A stretch of 64,000 nt of DNA from Pandoraea pnomenusa (GCF_000767615.3 NZ_CP009553.3:3968001-4032000), one strand, 5' to 3'. Counted from the first letter of the stretch, positions 1-9,265 are shown. Numbers and translations: made by a program. The notes: generated by a model from the sequence alone, not told the origin.

Positions 1-266
1 AGATTGGCCGAGAGGCCGATGGTCGCGAAGAACGCCAGCATCAGCGGCCCTTGCAGCGTCGTGTCGAACTTCAACTCGAAACGCCCGAACTCACGCAAGC
101 CAAGCGTGCCGAGCGCCACCAGCAACCCTGCAGCCACCGGCTCCGGAATGCTATACGTGCGCAACGGCCCGATCCACTCCACCAGCTTGCGGCCAAGCAG
201 CAGCACCAGCGTGGCACACACCAACGTGCCGTACGTGCTGAACACCCATTCCCCGGTGACGTCCAT
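1..266 (-). CDS. gltS: Sodium/glutamate symporter GltS, N-terminal part (cut by window edge)
   Basis: This is the first ~88 residues of a GltS-type sodium:glutamate symporter, an inner-membrane carrier that imports glutamate with Na+. Reading leftwards from the ATG at 266 gives MDVTGEWVFSTYGTLVCATL, then a hydrophobic segment ending in LLLGRKLVEWI, then the IPEPVAAGLLVAL and DPLMLAFFATIGL-like (here GPLMLAFFATIGLSAN) signatures typical of the GltS N terminus. An AGGAGAGG ribosome binding site sits just upstream of the ATG. The rest of the gene lies outside the window, so integrity cannot be judged. Confidence 0.9.
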   Translation of the reverse strand, partial: MDVTGEWVFSTYGTLVCATLVLLLGRKLVEWIGPLRTYSIPEPVAAGLLVALGTLGLREFGRFELKFDTTLQGPLMLAFFATIGLSAN

Positions 267-540
267 GACCTCTCCTGCGCGAAAAATGCGACGAGTTTAG
301 CAATCCGAGTGTTTCGGAATGATGGGAAATATCTTAAATGGGAGCAAGTCGAGCGAATCCACCAATCGATGACAATCCCCCGCTCCGCAACAACTTACGA
401 CGATTTCGCGCATATTCACAGCGAGTTGACGAAGATTGCATCGTTACCATAGAACCGTGGCGTGGCCCATGGGCGATACATGTAATCCATTGCGAGCAAA
501 CCGGCGTATATGGCACGCGCAACGTGGCGCGCGCAAAGCA
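267..540. other. Intergenic region upstream of gltS
   Basis: No gene is supported here. The stretch 310-345 is more A/T-rich than its surroundings and probably holds the leftward gltS promoter, but I cannot place convincing -35/-10 boxes. Open frames crossing it are antisense shadows of the decarboxylase gene or lack any family signature. Confidence 0.5.
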
Positions 541-573
541 AAACGGCCCCGTGCTTTTCGCACGGGGCCGTTT
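541..573 (-). terminator. Strong intrinsic terminator after the decarboxylase gene
   Basis: A perfect 14-bp inverted repeat (541-554 with 560-573) encloses a 5-nt loop. On the minus strand the stem ends in GGGGCCGTTTT followed by GCTTT, so it fits a Rho-independent terminator 70 nt beyond the decarboxylase stop codon. The arms end in A/T tracts on both sides, so it may also work in the other direction. Confidence 0.85.
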
Positions 574-643
574 CCGCCTCGACGGCGGCGTCGCCTTCAA
601 TCGATTCGCCGCGGTCTTGCGGCTTCTTGGCGCTTCTTACCGC

Positions 644-2929
644 TTACTGGCGCACGCAATCCACGAAGTACTCGGGGCGTCCGTCCACCTCCTCCACGAC
701 GAGCCCGTGGATGTCGGTATGGAACCCCGGGAAACGCTCGTTGAAGTCGCGCGCGAATCGCAGATATTCGATGATGGCGGCGTTGAAGCGCTCGCCCGGA
801 ATCAGCAGCGGAATCCCCGGCGGATAGGGCGTGAGCAGCACGCTCGTCACACGCCCTTCGAGTTCGTCGATCGGCACCCGGTCGATCTGGCGATGTGCCA
901 GCTTCGAGAACGCGTCGGTCGGCTTCATTGCCGGCTGCATGTCCGAGAGGTACATCTCGGTGGTCACGCGGGCCACGTCGTTGGCCTTGTACACGCTATG
1001 GATCTGATCGCACAGATCGCGCAGGCCGATACGCTCGTAACGCGGGAACTGCGCCACGAACTCCGGCAGCACCCGCCACAGCGGACGGTTGTGATCATAG
1101 TCGTCCTTGAACTGCTGGAGTTCGGTCACCATCGAGTTCCAGCGGCCCTTCGTAATGCCGATGGTGAACATGATGAAGAACGAATACAAGCCGGTCTTCT
1201 CGACGATGATCCCGTGCTCGGCCAGGTACTTGGTGACGATGGCCGCCGGAATGCCGCTCTCGCCGAACTCGCCGTCCACGTCCAGCCCCGGCGTGATGAT
1301 CGTCGCCTTGATCGGGTCGAGCATGTTGAAACCGTCGGCCAGATCGCCGAAGCCGTGCCAGCGGTCGTTCGCGCGCAGCACCCAGTCCTCGCGCTGGATC
1401 GTCCCCTCGTCGCCCAGGTTCTCCGGCCCCCAGACCGAGAACCACCACGAGTCGCCATACTCCGAGGCGACCTTGCGCATGGCGCGGCGGAAGTCGAGCG
1501 CCTCGACGATCGATTCCTCGACCAGCGCCGTGCCGCCCGGCGGCTCCATCATGGCCGCGGCCACGTCGCACGACGCGATGATCGCGTATTGCGGCGAGGT
1601 CGACGTATGCATCAGGTATGCCTCGTTGAAGCGATACGTGTCGAACGTGCGGGCCTCCGAGTCCTGCACCACGATCTGCGAAGCCTGCGAAATGCCGGCG
1701 AGCAGCTTGTGCGTCGAGTGCGTGGCATAGACGGTCGCTTCCGACGAGCGTGGGCGGCCTTCGCCGATCGCATGCATGTCGCGATAGAACTCGTGAAACG
1801 CCGCGTGCGGCAACCAGGCCTCGTCGAAATGCAGCGTGTCGATGTTGTTGCCGAGCAGTTCCTTGATCATTTCGACGTTGTAGATCACGCCGTCATACGT
1901 GCTCTGCGTGATCGTCAAAATACGCGGCTTGGCGTTCGGATCGCGCTCCAGCACTTCGCGCGCGAACGGGTTCGCCTCGATCTTTGCGCGAATGACTTCC
2001 GGCTCGAACTCCGACTTCGGAATCGGTCCGATGATGCCGAGGTGGTTGCGCGTGGGCGTGAGGAACACCGGCACGGCCCCCGTCATGGTGATCGCGTGCA
2101 GGATCGACTTGTGGCAGTTGCGGTCGACGACGACGATGTCGCCGGGCGCCACCGTGGCATGCCACACGATCTTGTTGGAGGTCGACGTACCGTTCGTGAC
2201 GAAGAACAGATGGTCGGCATTGAAAATCCGCGCCGCATTGCGCTCCGACGCGCCCACCGGGCCGTTGTGATCGAGCAGTTGGCCGAGTTCTTCCACGGCG
2301 TTGCAGACGTCCGCGCGGAGCATGTTCTCGCCAAAGAACTGGTGGAACATCTGGCCCACCGGGCTCTTCAGGAACGCCACGCCGCCCGAGTGCCCCGGGC
2401 AGTGCCACGAGTAAGAACCGTCGGCGGCGTAATGCGTGAGCGAGCGGAAGAACGGCGGCGGCAGCGAGTCGAGGTAAGACCTGGCTTCACGGATGATGTG
2501 ACGCGCCACGAACTCCGGCGTGTCTTCGAACATATGAATGAAGCCGTGCAGCTCACGCAGGATGTCGTTCGGAATGTGGCGCGAGGTGCGCGTCTCGCCG
2601 TAAAGGAAAATCGGAATATCCGGGTTGCGGCGGCGCACTTCCTGCACGAAGGCACGCAGGTTGATGATGGCCAGCGCCAGTTCGCCCTCGCCTTCGCCGC
2701 CCGCTTCACTGGAGAAAGTGCCGAACTCGTCGTCGTCGATGGACAGGATGAAGCTCGAGGCGCGGCTTGCCTGCTGCGCGAACGAGGTCAGGTCACCGTA
2801 GCTCGTGAGGCCGTTGACTTCCATGCCCTCGGCTTCGATGGCTTCCGCCAAGGAGCGAATCCCGGATCCGGAAATGTTCTCGGAGCGGAAGTCCTCGTCG
2901 ATGATGACGATCGGAAAACGGAATTTCAT
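644..2929 (-). CDS. Orn/Lys/Arg decarboxylase (PLP-dependent, group III; probably arginine decarboxylase)
   Basis: A 761-residue cytoplasmic PLP enzyme of the inducible lysine/ornithine/arginine decarboxylase family. These enzymes remove CO2 from a basic amino acid, consuming a proton, and serve acid resistance or polyamine supply. The N-terminal wing (receiver-like; FRFPIVIIDEDFRSENISGSG) is followed by the PLP fold. The cofactor lysine is predicted at Lys408 in ATHSTHKLLAG, with the upstream motifs WHCPGHSGG and FDEAWLPHAAFH. Length matches AdiA/CadA-type enzymes (about 715-760). The ATG at 2929 is chosen because AAGGA lies 6 nt before it; an in-frame start 30 nt upstream lacks this. The form of the lysine motif suggests arginine as substrate, but the residues cannot settle arginine versus lysine versus ornithine. 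It is downstream of dcd, separated by a terminator. Confidence 0.9.
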   Translation of the reverse strand: MKFRFPIVIIDEDFRSENISGSGIRSLAEAIEAEGMEVNGLTSYGDLTSFAQQASRASSFILSIDDDEFGTFSSEAGGEGEGELALAIINLRAFVQEVRRRNPDIPIFLYGETRTSRHIPNDILRELHGFIHMFEDTPEFVARHIIREARSYLDSLPPPFFRSLTHYAADGSYSWHCPGHSGGVAFLKSPVGQMFHQFFGENMLRADVCNAVEELGQLLDHNGPVGASERNAARIFNADHLFFVTNGTSTSNKIVWHATVAPGDIVVVDRNCHKSILHAITMTGAVPVFLTPTRNHLGIIGPIPKSEFEPEVIRAKIEANPFAREVLERDPNAKPRILTITQSTYDGVIYNVEMIKELLGNNIDTLHFDEAWLPHAAFHEFYRDMHAIGEGRPRSSEATVYATHSTHKLLAGISQASQIVVQDSEARTFDTYRFNEAYLMHTSTSPQYAIIASCDVAAAMMEPPGGTALVEESIVEALDFRRAMRKVASEYGDSWWFSVWGPENLGDEGTIQREDWVLRANDRWHGFGDLADGFNMLDPIKATIITPGLDVDGEFGESGIPAAIVTKYLAEHGIIVEKTGLYSFFIMFTIGITKGRWNSMVTELQQFKDDYDHNRPLWRVLPEFVAQFPRYERIGLRDLCDQIHSVYKANDVARVTTEMYLSDMQPAMKPTDAFSKLAHRQIDRVPIDELEGRVTSVLLTPYPPGIPLLIPGERFNAAIIEYLRFARDFNERFPGFHTDIHGLVVEEVDGRPEYFVDCVRQ

Positions 2930-2952
2930 TGGCGTTCCTTCGACAAAAGAAC

Positions 2953-2980
2953 GAGCCACGGTCCGACACGGCCGTGGCTC
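2953..2980 (-). terminator. Intrinsic terminator after dcd
   Basis: A 9-bp perfect stem (2953-2961 with 2972-2980) has a 10-nt loop. On the minus strand the stem is followed by GTTCTTTTGTC, a moderately T-rich tail. It lies just past the dcd stop and just before the decarboxylase ribosome binding site, so the decarboxylase probably has its own, as yet unseen, promoter or depends on read-through. Confidence 0.65.
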
Positions 2981-3030
2981 TGGGGCATTGCGATTCGGGA
3001 GAGGCTCACCGGTGGCGAGATCTTGTCAGG

Positions 3031-3600
3031 CTAGGTCTTCGGCAGCGTGACGCCACGCTGTCCCTGGTACTTGCCGCCCCGATCCTTGTACGACGTCTCG
3101 CAGACCTCGTCGGACTCGAAGAACAGCACCTGCGCCACGCCTTCGTTGGCGTAAATCTTCGCCGGCAGCGGCGTGGTGTTCGAGAATTCCAGCGTCACGT
3201 AGCCCTCCCATTCGGGTTCGAACGGCGTCACGTTCACGATTATGCCGCAGCGGGCGTACGTCGACTTGCCCAGGCACACCGTGAGCACATTGCGCGGAAT
3301 GCGGAAGTATTCGACGGTGCGTGCGAGCGCGAACGAGTTCGGCGGGATGATGCAGACATCGCTCGAGACGTCGACGAACGACTTCTCGTCGAAATTCTTC
3401 GGGTCGACGATGGTCGAGTTGATGTTCGTGAAGATCTTGAATTCAGGCGCGCAACGAATGTCGTAGCCGTAGCTCGACGTGCCGTAGCTGACGATCTTTT
3501 GCCCGTCCTGGGAATACCGGATCTGCGACGGTTCGAAGGGCTCGATCATGCCGTGCTCTTCGGCCATGCGCCGGATCCACTTGTCGGACTTGATGCTCAT
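3031..3600 (-). CDS. dcd: dCTP deaminase
   Basis: A 189-residue trimeric cytosolic dCTP deaminase. It converts dCTP to dUTP and so feeds thymidylate synthesis. The sequence is colinear with bacterial Dcd from [13 protein letters not shown] to the C-terminal [13 protein letters not shown]. It includes [10 protein letters not shown] (nucleotide site), [11 protein letters not shown] and the catalytic-glutamate segment [12 protein letters not shown]. Length is typical (188-193). An AGG seven bases before the ATG supports the start. No monofunctional/bifunctional ambiguity was resolved; close relatives in proteobacteria are deaminases only. Confidence 0.96.
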   Translation of the reverse strand: MSIKSDKWIRRMAEEHGMIEPFEPSQIRYSQDGQKIVSYGTSSYGYDIRCAPEFKIFTNINSTIVDPKNFDEKSFVDVSSDVCIIPPNSFALARTVEYFRIPRNVLTVCLGKSTYARCGIIVNVTPFEPEWEGYVTLEFSNTTPLPAKIYANEGVAQVLFFESDEVCETSYKDRGGKYQGQRGVTLPKT

Positions 3601-3733
3601 GTGTGGGCCTGAATTCGGGGAGTACGTGAAAAAGTGGGCGTATTTTACGCGATTGTTGCGGTGCGGTGAGATTTTCCCCCGCGCCGCGCCGCCCGGGGCG
3701 CCCGAGCCCCGGCGGGCGGCCTTTTCGGGCGCC

Positions 3734-4816
3734 TCAGGTGTTCTGCACCACGATCGACGGGAACTTGCTCGTCATGTCCTTCTGCTTCGACGCGATCTTG
3801 ACGGCCACCTTGCGCGCGATAGCCTTGTAGAGCTCGGCCACGCGCCCGTCCGGGTCGCCCACCACGCTCGGCATGCCGGCATCGGCGTGCACGCGGATGC
3901 TCATCTCCAGCGGCAGCTTGCCCAGCAGGTCGACGTCGAAATCGTGACTCATGCGCTCACCGCCGCCCACGCCAAAAATCGGCTCCTCATGACCGCAGTT
4001 CGAGCAGATGTGCAGGCTCATGTTCTCGATCAGACCGAGGATCGGCACGCCGACCTTCTCGAACATCTTGAGCCCCTTGCGGGCGTCGAGCAGCGCCAGG
4101 TCCTGCGGCGTCGTCACGATGACCGCGCCGGTGACGGGGACCTTTTGCGCGAGCGTGAGCTGGATGTCGCCCGTGCCAGGCGGCATGTCGACGATCAGAT
4201 AGTCGAGATCGTGCCAGTTCGTCTGGTTGAGCAGTTGCTCGAGCGCCTGCGTAACCATCGGACCACGCCAGACCATCGGGTTGTCCGGCTCGATCAGAAA
4301 ACCGATGGAGCTCGCCTGCAGGCCATGGCCGACCATCGGCTCGAGCGTCTTGCCATCCTTGGATTCCGGCTTACCGTGAATACCGAGCAACGTGGGCAGC
4401 GACGGGCCATAGATGTCGGCGTCGAGAATGCCGACATTGGCGCCCTCGGCGGCCAGCGCGAGTGCCAGGTTCACGGCCGTGGTGCTTTTGCCCACGCCGC
4501 CCTTGCCCGAAGCGACGGCCACGATGTTCTTGACATTGGGAAGGAGCTTCACCCCGCGCTGCACCGCATGGGCTACGATTTTCTGGCTGATTTCGACGGC
4601 CACGCGCTCGACTCCGGGCAACTTGCCGACGGCCTCGGTAATTCGCGCGCGCATGGCGTCGAACTGGCTCTTCGCGGGATAGCCGAACTCGATCTGAATG
4701 CCGACGTGGCCATGCTCGGCCGCCACCTGCTTGACATACTTCCCGGCGATCAGGTCGAGCCCCGTGTCGGGGTCGACGATGCCACGCAGCACTTCATTGA
4801 TTTGGGTGACTTCCAT
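3734..4816 (-). CDS. apbC: Iron-sulfur cluster carrier ATPase ApbC/Mrp
   Basis: A 360-residue P-loop ATPase of the Mrp/NBP35 family that binds and hands on 4Fe-4S clusters in the cytosol. Residues 1-90 form the MIP18/DUF59-type N-terminal domain. A deviant Walker A motif GKGGVGKST lies at 104-112, and the cluster-coordinating CxxC is at 271-274 ([12 protein letters not shown]). The ATG at 4816 is preferred over an upstream in-frame start (4948) because homologues begin with this MIP18 domain and the extra 44 residues are Arg-rich and unlike the family. Transcribed alone; the gap to dcd contains an imperfect GC-rich inverted repeat without a clear T-tract. Confidence 0.95.
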   Translation of the reverse strand: MEVTQINEVLRGIVDPDTGLDLIAGKYVKQVAAEHGHVGIQIEFGYPAKSQFDAMRARITEAVGKLPGVERVAVEISQKIVAHAVQRGVKLLPNVKNIVAVASGKGGVGKSTTAVNLALALAAEGANVGILDADIYGPSLPTLLGIHGKPESKDGKTLEPMVGHGLQASSIGFLIEPDNPMVWRGPMVTQALEQLLNQTNWHDLDYLIVDMPPGTGDIQLTLAQKVPVTGAVIVTTPQDLALLDARKGLKMFEKVGVPILGLIENMSLHICSNCGHEEPIFGVGGGERMSHDFDVDLLGKLPLEMSIRVHADAGMPSVVGDPDGRVAELYKAIARKVAVKIASKQKDMTSKFPSIVVQNT

Positions 4817-5091
4817 GTGGGTCTCTCGTTCTGTCGAGTCACGCCGGGAGACGCCCGGCATGGCGCTAACAACTTGTAACATCCGTGGCGCACGCTCTCG
4901 ATTAGGATGCGAGGCGCGCGTGTCATGGGGAACCTGCCGCCGCGGCATTCAGTCCTTGCCCGCGGTCGACACTCAGCGCTATTGTAAAAGACCGCGCGCC
5001 CTCAGGTTCAAAACCCCTGCGGTGCGCACGTGCTTCGGCGAAGTGCTCACGCGTGTCTCATCACTGCTAGCTAATCGAGAAGGAGCCTCAA

Positions 5092-5751
5092 ATGAATAAG
5101 AACACTCTGCGCGCTTCCGCGCTCGTCCTGGTCTCTGCCGCACTGCTGGCCGGTTGCCAGACGCCGCAGGGCACCAACACGGCGGTCGGCACCGGCGTCG
5201 GTGCGGCCGTCGGGGCGGGGCTCGGCAACCTGATCGGCGGCAACACCACCGGCACGCTGATCGGCGCCGCGGTGGGCGCGGCCGCGGGCGGTGCCGCCGG
5301 TTACAACTGGCAATCCATCAAGAACACCCTCGGCGGCCACACCGCCGGCACGGGCACCACGATTTCCGAACAGCCGGACGGCTCGCTCAAGGTCGCGGTT
5401 CCCAGCGACGTGACGTTCGCCACGGGCAGCGCGGTCATCAACCAGAACTTCCGCAGCGTGCTCGACGACGTCGCCACGTCCCTCAACCAGAATCCGGGCA
5501 TCACCGCCAACATCGTGGGCCACACCGACAGCACCGGTGGCGACCGCATCAACGTGCCGCTGTCGCAACAGCGTGCCGCCAACGTGGCCCAGTACCTCAC
5601 GAGCCGCGGCGTTGCCCCCAATCGCCTGAGCGCCACCGGCGTCGCTTCGAGCCAGCCGATCGCTTCGGACGCCACGGCGCAGGGCCGCGCCCAGAACCGT
5701 CGCGTGGAAATCCTGCTGCACGCGCCGAACCAGCAAGCGCCGCGCGGCTGA
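5092..5751 (+). CDS. OmpA-family lipoprotein with glycine-zipper segment
   Basis: A 219-residue lipoprotein predicted to be in the outer membrane. A signal peptide ends in the lipobox LLAGC (lipidated Cys22). Residues ~33-75 are a Gly/Ala-rich glycine-zipper stretch (GVGAAVGAGLGNLIGG, GAAVGAAAGGAAGY) that probably inserts in or associates with membrane. Residues ~105-212 are an OmpA C-terminal peptidoglycan-binding domain, with GHTDSTGG...LSQQRAANV and QNRRVEI. The layout resembles YiaD-type lipoproteins. An AGGAG six bases before the ATG fixes the start. It is monocistronic, ended by a terminator 34 nt after the stop. Role: tethering the envelope to murein; specific function unknown. Confidence 0.9.
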   Translation: MNKNTLRASALVLVSAALLAGCQTPQGTNTAVGTGVGAAVGAGLGNLIGGNTTGTLIGAAVGAAAGGAAGYNWQSIKNTLGGHTAGTGTTISEQPDGSLKVAVPSDVTFATGSAVINQNFRSVLDDVATSLNQNPGITANIVGHTDSTGGDRINVPLSQQRAANVAQYLTSRGVAPNRLSATGVASSQPIASDATAQGRAQNRRVEILLHAPNQQAPRG

Positions 5752-5784
5752 TCGGCCGCCCGATCGGGCCCGTCCCGATGCGAG

Positions 5785-5814
5785 ACATGCCCGGTTCGCC
5801 GGGCATGTTTCGTT
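5785..5814 (+). terminator. Intrinsic terminator after the OmpA-family lipoprotein gene
   Basis: A perfect 10-bp stem (5785-5794 with 5799-5808) carries a UUCG tetraloop and is followed by TTTCGTTT. This is a classical Rho-independent terminator. Confidence 0.88.
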
Positions 5815-5879
5815 TCGGGGGCACGAATGGCCGGTTCAACCAGGCGCCCAATGCGCACGGAATGAGGTATGGTGCATCG

Positions 5880-6029
5880 CAGCATCGAAAGTCCGGGCTT
5901 CCGTTGAACTATTCCCCATACCTTGGCTCAGACCCTTCGGAAGTGCCTACCGTGGGCGCTTCCATCTCCTCTTTGTTATTGACGTTACGTGTGCCTAGTT
6001 ATGCCGGAACCTCGTTCCGGCTTTTTTTT
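5880..6029 (+). ncRNA. Candidate small regulatory RNA between the OmpA-type lipoprotein gene and metG
   Basis: This stretch is non-coding yet ends in its own strong terminator although no gene precedes it: the lipoprotein gene already terminated 200 bp earlier. Visible elements in order are a hairpin (5939-5947 with 5955-5963, 9 bp with one G-U), a single-stranded C/U-rich segment around 5963-5977 (CATCTCCTCTTTGTT), and a terminator hairpin at 6003-6021 followed by eight Ts. The C/U-rich linker could pair with Shine-Dalgarno sequences, and the long T-tail is typical of Hfq-binding RNAs. The 5' end is uncertain; no convincing promoter was found. It could instead be the terminated leader of metG. 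I do not recognise the family. Confidence 0.5.
6003..6029 (+). terminator. Terminator of the candidate small RNA
   Basis: An 8-bp perfect stem (6003-6010 with 6014-6021) with a CTC loop is followed directly by eight Ts. It lies 147 nt before the metG start codon. Confidence 0.85.
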
Positions 6030-6175
6030 GGCCGCTCGCCGCCTGCTGGCGACAGGCCGGCGCCCGCGTCGGTCGCCACCGCCCGGGCCCGCACCACGGC
6101 GTCGCGTTGGGCGGCAACCCGCCCCGCCTGCTAGAATCGTCCTTTCCCGGTTCCCTCAACGCACAGTCAATCCTC

Positions 6176-8278
6176 ATGTCCCGTCGCATTCTCGTCACAT
6201 CCGCCCTGCCGTACGCCAATGGCCAGATTCATATCGGCCACCTGGTGGAGTACATCCAGACCGACATCTGGGTGCGGTTCATGCGGATGCAGGGTCACGA
6301 GGTGTACTACGTGGGCGCCGACGACACGCACGGCACGCCGGTCATGCTGCGCGCCGAGAAGGAGGGGCTCACGCCCAGGCAGCTCATCGAGCGCGTCTGG
6401 AAGGAGCACAAGCGCGACTTCGACAGCTTCGGCATCTCGTTCGACAACTACTATTCGACGGATTCCGAAGAAAATCGCGAATTGTCCGAAAGCGTCTATC
6501 TGGCGCTCAAGGAACAGGGTCTGATTGAAGCGCGCGATATCGAACAGGCGTACGACCCGGTCAAGGAAATGTTCCTGCCGGATCGCTTCATCAAGGGCGA
6601 ATGTCCGAAGTGCGGCGCCAAGGACCAGTACGGCGACTCGTGCGAGGTCTGCGGCTCGACCTACGCGCCGACCGACCTGCTCAACCCGTATTCGGTGGTC
6701 TCGGGCGCCACGCCCGTGCGCAAGACGTCCACGCACTACTTCTTCAAGCTCTCCGACAAGCGCTGCGAGCAGTTCCTGCGCCGGTGGGTCGCCGGCCTGG
6801 CACAGCCCGAGGCCGCCAACAAGATGAAGGAATGGCTCGGCGAGGACGGCGAGTCCACGCTCGCCGACTGGGACATCTCGCGCGACGCGCCCTATTTCGG
6901 GTTCGAAATTCCCGGCGCCCCGGGCAAGTACTTCTACGTGTGGCTCGACGCGCCGGTGGGCTACTACGCCAGCTTCAAGAACCTGTGCAAGCAGCGCGGG
7001 CTGAATTTCGACGAGTGGGTCAAGCCCGGCACCACGACCGAGCAGTACCACTTCATCGGCAAGGACATCCTGTACTTCCACACGCTGTTCTGGCCGGCGA
7101 TGCTCGAATTCTCGGGACATCGCACGCCGACGAACGTGTTCGCGCACGGTTTCCTGACGGTCGACGGCCAGAAGATGTCGAAGTCGCGCGGCACGTTCAT
7201 CACGGCGCAGAGCTTCATCGACACGGGCCTCAACCCGGAATGGCTGCGTTACTACATCGGCGCCAAGCTGGGCAGCACGATGGAAGACCTCGATCTCAAC
7301 CTCGATGACTTCATCGCGCGCGTGAACAGCGATCTGGTCGGCAAGTACGTGAACATTGCGAGCCGCGCCGCGGGTTTCCTCATCAAGCGTTTCGAGGGGC
7401 GCGTGTCGCCCGGGGCCATGCAGACGGCCCTGCTCGACCAGATTCGCGCCGCCGCGCCGCAGATCGCCGCGCATTACGAGGCGCGCGAATTCGGCAAGGC
7501 ACTGCGCCTGGTGATGGAGCAGGCCGACGCCGTGAACGGCTACGTCGACACGGTCAAGCCGTGGGATCTCGCCAAGGACCCGGCACAGGCCGGTGCGCTG
7601 CACGAAGCCTGCTCGGTCTGCCTCGAAGCCTTCCGCCTGCTCACGCTTTACCTCAAGCCGGTGCTGCCCACGACCGCCGAGGCCGTGGAGCGCTTTCTGA
7701 ACATCGCGCCGCAAACGTGGCAGGACGTGAGCCGCCCGCTCACCGCCGAGTCCGCCATCAATGCCTACAAGCACCTGATGACGCGCGTCGAAGGCAAGCA
7801 GGTCGAAGCCCTGCTCGCCGCCAATCGCGATTCGCTGCAAGCCGCCACGCCCACCGCGGACACGGCGAATGCCGCGGCTGCGAAGGGCAAGGCGACCAAG
7901 GCGGTGGACAAAGTGGAAAAATCCGCTGACGACGGCGTCATCACGATCGACGACTTCGCGAAGATCGACCTGCGCATCGCTCGCATCGTCGACTGCAAGG
8001 CGGTCGAGGGCTCCGACAAACTGCTGCAGCTCACGCTCGACGTGGGCGAAGCGCAGACGCGCAACGTTTTCTCCGGCATCAAGTCGGCCTATCCGCAGCC
8101 GGAGGCGCTCGTGGGCAAGCTCACCGTCATGGTGGCGAACCTTGCCCCGCGCAAGATGAAGTTCGGCCTGTCCGAAGGCATGGTGCTGGCCGCCTCGGCG
8201 GCCGACGAGAAGGCCGAACCGGGCATCTACATCCTGGAGCCGCACGCAGGCGCGAAGCCGGGCATGCGCGTCAAGTAA
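6176..8278 (+). CDS. metG: Methionine-tRNA ligase
   Basis: A 700-residue cytosolic class I synthetase that charges tRNA(Met). The HIGH motif is at residues 19-22 (GQIHIGHL). A four-cysteine zinc knuckle [18 protein letters not shown] follows near residue 143, and KMSKS lies at 333-337. Residues ~590-700 form the C-terminal Trbp111/EMAP-II-like tRNA-binding dimerisation domain ([15 protein letters not shown]). An Ala/Lys-rich linker (about 560-585) joins it to the core. The ATG at 6176 matches the family start [16 protein letters not shown]; the longer frame from 6107 adds unrelated residues. A possible -10 element TAGAAT is at 6132-6137. There is no obvious Shine-Dalgarno sequence. Confidence 0.97.
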   Translation: MSRRILVTSALPYANGQIHIGHLVEYIQTDIWVRFMRMQGHEVYYVGADDTHGTPVMLRAEKEGLTPRQLIERVWKEHKRDFDSFGISFDNYYSTDSEENRELSESVYLALKEQGLIEARDIEQAYDPVKEMFLPDRFIKGECPKCGAKDQYGDSCEVCGSTYAPTDLLNPYSVVSGATPVRKTSTHYFFKLSDKRCEQFLRRWVAGLAQPEAANKMKEWLGEDGESTLADWDISRDAPYFGFEIPGAPGKYFYVWLDAPVGYYASFKNLCKQRGLNFDEWVKPGTTTEQYHFIGKDILYFHTLFWPAMLEFSGHRTPTNVFAHGFLTVDGQKMSKSRGTFITAQSFIDTGLNPEWLRYYIGAKLGSTMEDLDLNLDDFIARVNSDLVGKYVNIASRAAGFLIKRFEGRVSPGAMQTALLDQIRAAAPQIAAHYEAREFGKALRLVMEQADAVNGYVDTVKPWDLAKDPAQAGALHEACSVCLEAFRLLTLYLKPVLPTTAEAVERFLNIAPQTWQDVSRPLTAESAINAYKHLMTRVEGKQVEALLAANRDSLQAATPTADTANAAAAKGKATKAVDKVEKSADDGVITIDDFAKIDLRIARIVDCKAVEGSDKLLQLTLDVGEAQTRNVFSGIKSAYPQPEALVGKLTVMVANLAPRKMKFGLSEGMVLAASAADEKAEPGIYILEPHAGAKPGMRVK

Positions 8279-8320
8279 GCCACGCGATCATCCACCGGGA
8301 GCGCCCCGCTTTCCCGGACA

Positions 8321-8359
8321 AAACACCCCGAGCGCCGGATTCCCGGCCTCGGGGTGTTT
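8321..8359. terminator. Terminator between metG and the convergent Lrp-type gene
   Basis: A 12-bp stem (8321-8332 with 8348-8359) has A-runs on the left arm and TTTCGTTT after the right arm. It serves metG and, by symmetry, possibly the leftward regulator gene. Confidence 0.8.
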
Positions 8360-8410
8360 CGTTTCACGCCCGGCGCATGCGGAAATTGAAGTGATCCGTG
8401 CGCGTGTCGC

Positions 8411-8872
8411 CTATCGCAGATGCTCGACCGGCAATGCCGTCGTGAATTTCACGGTTTCCATCGAGAAGCTCGCGCTGATGTCCTGCAGATCGGCGACGCG
8501 GATGAGTTTTTTGTAGAACCGGTCGTAGGCCGCGATATCCGGCAAATAAACCTTGAGCAGATAGTCGATGTCGCCGGCCATGCGATGGATCTCCACGATT
8601 TCCGGCAACTCGCGCGCGCCGGCGACGAAGCGCACCATCCAGTCCTCGCTGTGCGTGGCGGCCTTGATGAACACGAACGCCGTGACGCGCAGATCCAGTT
8701 GCTGCGGGTCGCACAGCGTGACCTGCCCGGTGATCACCCCGCTCTCGCGCAAACGCTGCACCCGGCGCCAGCACGGCGTGGGCGACAGATGCACGGCTTC
8801 GGCCAGCTCGCCCAGCGAGCGTGAGGCATCGGCTTGCAGATTTTCGAGTATTGCGAGATCGGTTTTGTCCAC
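8411..8872 (-). CDS. Lrp/AsnC-family transcriptional regulator
   Basis: A 153-residue regulator. An N-terminal winged helix-turn-helix (LAILENLQADASRSLGELAEAVHLSPTPCWRRVQRL, written in parts: LGELAEAVHLS then PTPCWRRVQRL) is followed by the RAM/AsnC ligand domain with VTAFVFIK and AGDIDYLLKVYL. The start is set at a GTG (8872): AAAGGGG lies a few bases upstream and it yields the usual Lrp opening VDKTDLAIL. A TTG 30 nt further upstream is possible but has no properly spaced Shine-Dalgarno sequence. It is divergent from the small DUF6356 gene, with two palindromes between them. Effector and targets are unknown; autoregulation is likely for this family. Confidence 0.9.
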   Translation of the reverse strand: MDKTDLAILENLQADASRSLGELAEAVHLSPTPCWRRVQRLRESGVITGQVTLCDPQQLDLRVTAFVFIKAATHSEDWMVRFVAGARELPEIVEIHRMAGDIDYLLKVYLPDIAAYDRFYKKLIRVADLQDISASFSMETVKFTTALPVEHLR

Positions 8873-8887
8873 GATGCCCCTTTGACA

Positions 8888-8920
8888 GGAAAACTTTTCC
8901 AAATCCTACCCGAATACGGG
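8888..8920. promoter_or_regulatory. Two short palindromes in the Lrp/DUF6356 divergent promoter region
   Basis: GGAAAACTTTTCC (8888-8900) and CCCGAATACGGG (8909-8920) are perfect palindromes. They start 16 bp upstream of the Lrp-type start codon, in the 117-bp gap shared with the divergent gene. They are candidate operators for the adjacent regulator; neither matches a consensus well enough to be sure. Confidence 0.4.
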
Positions 8921-8989
8921 AGAAATTTGAAAGCCTTTACCCCTCGATGGCACGTAGACTTCGGAAACATTCCGAAATCAGGGGACAAC

Positions 8990-9265
8990 ATGAAAATCTT
9001 CACTCAGCACCCAGCCTCTGTCGGCGAAAACTACCTCCAGCACATGGGTTCCGCGCTGTCGTTCGCGCTACCGCTGCTCGGCGCCTTCCTGGCCTGTCTC
9101 GTGCACGCGCTGCTGCCGTTCCTGTTCGAGAAGACAGGCAGCCGGCTGATCGTGCGGCTGCACGAGCGCATGGTGACGAATCGTCATCGGCATGGGTCGC
9201 AATCCACATCGCAATCCGGGGCGCAACCGGCGCAGCGCGGGCGGACCACACCGCCCACCCGGTAA
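8990..9265 (+). CDS. Small membrane protein, DUF6356-like
   Basis: A 91-residue protein with one long hydrophobic segment around residues 20-43 (FALPLLGAFLACLVHALLPF). The flanking conserved pattern is HPASVGENYLQHM before it and FLFEKTGSRLIVRLHERMV after it. This matches the DUF6356 type of small inner-membrane protein of unknown function. The ATG at 8990 follows AGGGGAC; a longer frame upstream (from 8834) runs antisense to the Lrp-type gene and is not used. The C-terminal ~20 residues are polar and low complexity. It may belong to the Lrp regulon, as an inference from divergent orientation. Confidence 0.8.
   Translation: MKIFTQHPASVGENYLQHMGSALSFALPLLGAFLACLVHALLPFLFEKTGSRLIVRLHERMVTNRHRHGSQSTSQSGAQPAQRGRTTPPTR

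Noticed and set aside
338..3034. An 898-codon rightward open frame opposite the decarboxylase gene
   Set aside because: The leftward frame gives a full PLP decarboxylase with catalytic lysine; the rightward one has only antisense-type composition.
3690..3733. Terminator between apbC and dcd
   Set aside because: The GC-rich inverted repeats are imperfect and on the coding (minus) strand no T-tract follows; on the plus strand no gene would use it.
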